Assembly (NCBI GenBank): GCA_964398225.1
Contig: CAYNLY010000069.1
Location: 1-6,476, forward strand
Reading direction: 5' to 3'
DNA: 6,476 bases
Source of the DNA: CAYNLY01 sp964398225
GTDB taxonomy: Bacteria > Pseudomonadota > Zetaproteobacteria > Mariprofundales > Mariprofundaceae
How positions within the stretch are numbered: position 1 is the stretch's first letter; each line of letters opens with the position of its first letter. This document shows positions 5,824 to 6,476 of the stretch, in pieces. Below the pieces are notes generated by a model, which ran no database searches, was not told the origin of the DNA, and saw nothing but the letters and a program-made list of their open reading frames with translations. Made by a program: the position numbers and the translations under genes.

Positions 5824-6476
5824 CAGTCAGCCACCGTCACCCTCAAGCATTCTTCCAGCGAGATCACCCCATCACGCACCTTGTCGAGCGCCGCCATGCG
5901 CAGCGTCTTCACGCCCTTGGAAATCGCGATCCGGTTGATCTCGTCCGCGTTCTTGCCCGCATAGACTGCCTCGCGGATCTCCTCGAAGATCGGCATGACC
6001 TGATAGATGCCCGTGCGGCCCTTGTAGCCGGTGCCGTTGCAGGTCGGGCATCCCTTGCCGTGCATCGGCCGGTACGTATCGACCTCGGATTCCGGAACCC
6101 CTGCGTCGATCAGCGCCTCGGGCGGAATCTCGATCGGTTCCTTGCAGTCCTCGCAGATTCGCCGCGCCAGGCGCTGCGCGCTGACCAGGTTCACGGCCGA
6201 GCCCACGAGAAAGCTCTCAACGCCCATGTTGACCAGCCGGTTCATCGTCGAGGGCGCATCGTTCGTATGCAGGGTTGCCAGCACCAGGTGGCCGGTCAGG
6301 GCCGCCTTGATGCCGATGGCCGCGGTTTCATAGTCGCGGATCTCGCCGATCAGGATGATGTCGGGGTCCTGGCGCAGAAACGAGCGCAGCACGGCAGGAA
6401 AGTCCAGTCCGATTTCCGGATGCACGTTCACCTGATTGATGCCCATGAAGTTGAACTCGACCGGATCCTCGGCCGT
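5823..6476 (-). CDS. pilB: Type IV pilus extension ATPase PilB (C-terminal part, cut by window edge)
   Basis: The last 217 residues of the cytosolic hexameric ATPase that powers pilus extension through PilC; the N-terminal domains and Walker A lie beyond the right edge. The frame is open to the last base, starting TAEDPVEF. In fragment numbering: the Asp box region TAEDPVEF (1-8); GINQVNV (12-18); LRSFLRQDPD followed by Walker B IILIGEIRD (40-48, E45 the likely catalytic Glu); the His box TGHLVLATLHTND (61-73); and the tetracysteine zinc site C108/C111 with C143/C146, ending CPTCNGTGYKGRTGIYQV. The zinc site and GINQVNV favour PilB or GspE over the retraction ATPase PilT, which lacks the tetracysteine motif; the pilC neighbour favours PilB. 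The internal ATG at 6446 is not a start, because conserved residues continue upstream of it. Confidence 0.95.
   Translation of the reverse strand, partial: TAEDPVEFNFMGINQVNVHPEIGLDFPAVLRSFLRQDPDIILIGEIRDYETAAIGIKAALTGHLVLATLHTNDAPSTMNRLVNMGVESFLVGSAVNLVSAQRLARRICEDCKEPIEIPPEALIDAGVPESEVDTYRPMHGKGCPTCNGTGYKGRTGIYQVMPIFEEIREAVYAGKNADEINRIAISKGVKTLRMAALDKVRDGVISLEECLRVTVAD

Overview
The window is a GC-rich, tightly packed piece of a type IV pilus (T4P) assembly and regulation locus. Every gene I can support lies on the minus strand, so it reads right to left: pilB (3' part only) > pilC > pilS > pilR > pilD > coaE > the first 29 codons of a further gene cut by the left edge. Strong GC bias at third codon positions creates very long open frames on the opposite strand; I treat these as shadows. 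The gene set (two-T2SSF-domain PilC, six-TM PilS, sigma-54 activator PilR, CxxC-containing prepilin peptidase) points to a didermal, Proteobacteria-like bacterium. The order mixes the gammaproteobacterial pilB-pilC-pilD-coaE arrangement with a pilC-pilS-pilR arrangement more like that of Geobacter and other former Deltaproteobacteria. I cannot fix the lineage from sequence alone.

Layout: 5823-6476 holds the C-terminal ATPase half of PilB; 4630-5823 the inner-membrane platform protein PilC; 3030-4598 the sensor kinase PilS; 1658-3037 the response regulator PilR; 894-1661 the prepilin peptidase/methyltransferase PilD; 277-897 dephospho-CoA kinase CoaE. Then 90-276 is a non-coding gap with a perfect hairpin, and 1-89 is the start of an unidentified hydrophilic protein, possibly Rho by gene-order analogy. 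Junctions are extremely tight: TGATG (pilB/pilC), 31 nt (pilC/pilS), 8-nt overlap (pilS/pilR), TTGA (pilR/pilD) and ATGA (pilD/coaE). This strongly suggests one transcript with translational coupling.

How it works together: PilD cleaves and N-methylates prepilins, PilB powers their polymerisation on the PilC platform, and PilS-PilR (membrane kinase plus sigma-54 activator) normally controls pilin transcription. CoaE is a housekeeping enzyme of coenzyme A synthesis commonly carried next to pilD. No pilin gene (pilA) and no retraction ATPase gene (pilT) is present in the window.

I found no sign of an undescribed system. The most notable points are the cluster order, a two-heptad internal duplication in the PilS linker, a TTG start for pilD nested in the pilR stop, a few departures from consensus in PilS and PilR, and the leader region before the leftmost gene.
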